Source: Candidatus Streptomyces philanthi (GTDB taxonomy: Bacteria > Actinomycetota > Actinomycetes > Streptomycetales > Streptomycetaceae). Taken from it: a stretch of DNA of 64,000 nt. The notes under the pieces were generated by a model, which saw only the letters and a list, made by a program, of their open reading frames with translations, was not told the origin of the DNA and did no database searches. Below, piece by piece: positions 63,734 to 64,000 of this stretch. How positions within the stretch are numbered: position 1 is the first letter of the stretch; each line of letters begins with the position of its first letter. The stretch lies in contig CP073042.1 of the NCBI GenBank assembly GCA_018114805.1, positions 4,650,001 to 4,714,000 of the forward strand, in the 5' to 3' direction. The translations under genes were made by a program, and so were the position numbers.

Positions 63734-64000
63734 ATGAGCACCACCCAGAGCGAGAGGCTGCGCGGACTGCTGACACCGCTTGTCAGCGCGCGGCACCTGG
63801 ATCTGGAAGAGATCGATGTGACCCCGACCGGGAAGCGGCGTGTGCTCCGTATCGTGGTGGACTCCGATGACGGCGTGCAGTTGGACGCGTGTGCGGAGTT
63901 GAGCCGGGCGGTCTCGCAGACCCTCGACGAAACGGACGTCATGGGCGGCGCACCGTACGTCCTTGAGGTCACCTCGCCCGGCGCCGACCGCCCCTTGACC
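63734..64000 (+). CDS. rimP: Ribosome maturation factor RimP (5' part)
   Basis: First 89 codons; the gene continues past the window. Needed for 30S assembly around S12. LRGLLTPLVSARHLDLEEID, VLRIVVDSDDGVQLDACAEL and YVLEVTSPGADRPLT are family sequence, the last being the RimP signature. The ATG at 63734 has GAGGAG at 63720-63725. It normally starts the rimP-nusA-infB operon. Confidence 0.95.
   Translation, partial: MSTTQSERLRGLLTPLVSARHLDLEEIDVTPTGKRRVLRIVVDSDDGVQLDACAELSRAVSQTLDETDVMGGAPYVLEVTSPGADRPLT

Noticed and set aside
1..64000. tRNA or rRNA genes
   Set aside because: No T-arm motif GGTTCGAATCC with paired flanks was found; the few GGTTCGA strings lie inside coding genes such as dxr and DUF4190.

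Overview
The window comes from a high-GC actinomycete, almost certainly a Streptomyces or close relative. The evidence is extreme G/C at third codon positions, the gene order ffh - rpsP - khpA - rimM - trmD - rplS - four lepB - nudix - DUF2469 - yraN - comM - dprA - whiG - rpsB - tsf - pyrH - frr - cdsA - rlmN ... dxr - rseP - ispG - proS - rimP, the sporulation sigma factor gene whiG, and a futalosine-pathway type deaminase. It is chromosomal core sequence. I see no prophage, insertion sequence, CRISPR array, tRNA, rRNA or secondary-metabolite cluster.

Layout. (1) 1-8132: end of a regulator gene, ffh, a short-form prolyl-tRNA synthetase, an SprT-like protein, then the ribosome/tRNA operon rpsP-khpA, rimM-trmD and rplS. 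(2) 8184-13599: four tandem type I signal peptidase genes, the second broken, then a Nudix gene and DUF2469. (3) 13737-18143: yraN, comM, dprA and whiG, all with reading-frame damage. (4) 18194-26773: TetR regulator, broken M23 peptidase gene, then the translation and lipid genes rpsB, tsf, pyrH, frr, cdsA and rlmN, all intact. (5) 26774-31464: a TPP riboswitch and the thiamine ABC transporter thiBPQ. (6) 31631-38965: amine catabolism (class III aminotransferase, Lrp/AsnC regulator, aldehyde dehydrogenase), a glycerophosphodiesterase, an adenosine-deaminase-like enzyme and a DUF4190 membrane protein. (7) 39189-50630: NADAR and other small genes, a PAP2 phosphatase, gabT, a large broken ATP/GTP-binding protein gene, a PucR regulator and a second aldehyde dehydrogenase, which together look like a GABA/amine degradation locus. 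(8) 51131-64000: acyl-CoA dehydrogenase remnant, the isoprenoid genes dxr and ispG around rseP, then a run of broken genes up to the start of rimP.

Two things stand out. First, the gaps between genes, and the disordered tails of a few proteins, are filled with a dispersed 7-bp repeat in two flavours (GGGGCAC and GGAGCAC, read on either strand). They form pure tandem arrays of 6 to 25 units and composite elements joined by a shared core around GGAGCGGTGATCCTGCC. The GGGGCAC arrays have the exact spacing of a G-quadruplex motif (G4 runs with 3-nt loops). Second, housekeeping genes are intact while about a dozen dispensable genes carry frameshifts, nonsense codons, deletions or a small duplication. 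These include the bacterial-type proS, which has a single in-frame TAG, while a second, short-type prolyl-tRNA synthetase gene 56 kb away is intact. This pattern suggests real gene decay, although several indels lie in G/C runs and sequencing error must be excluded.
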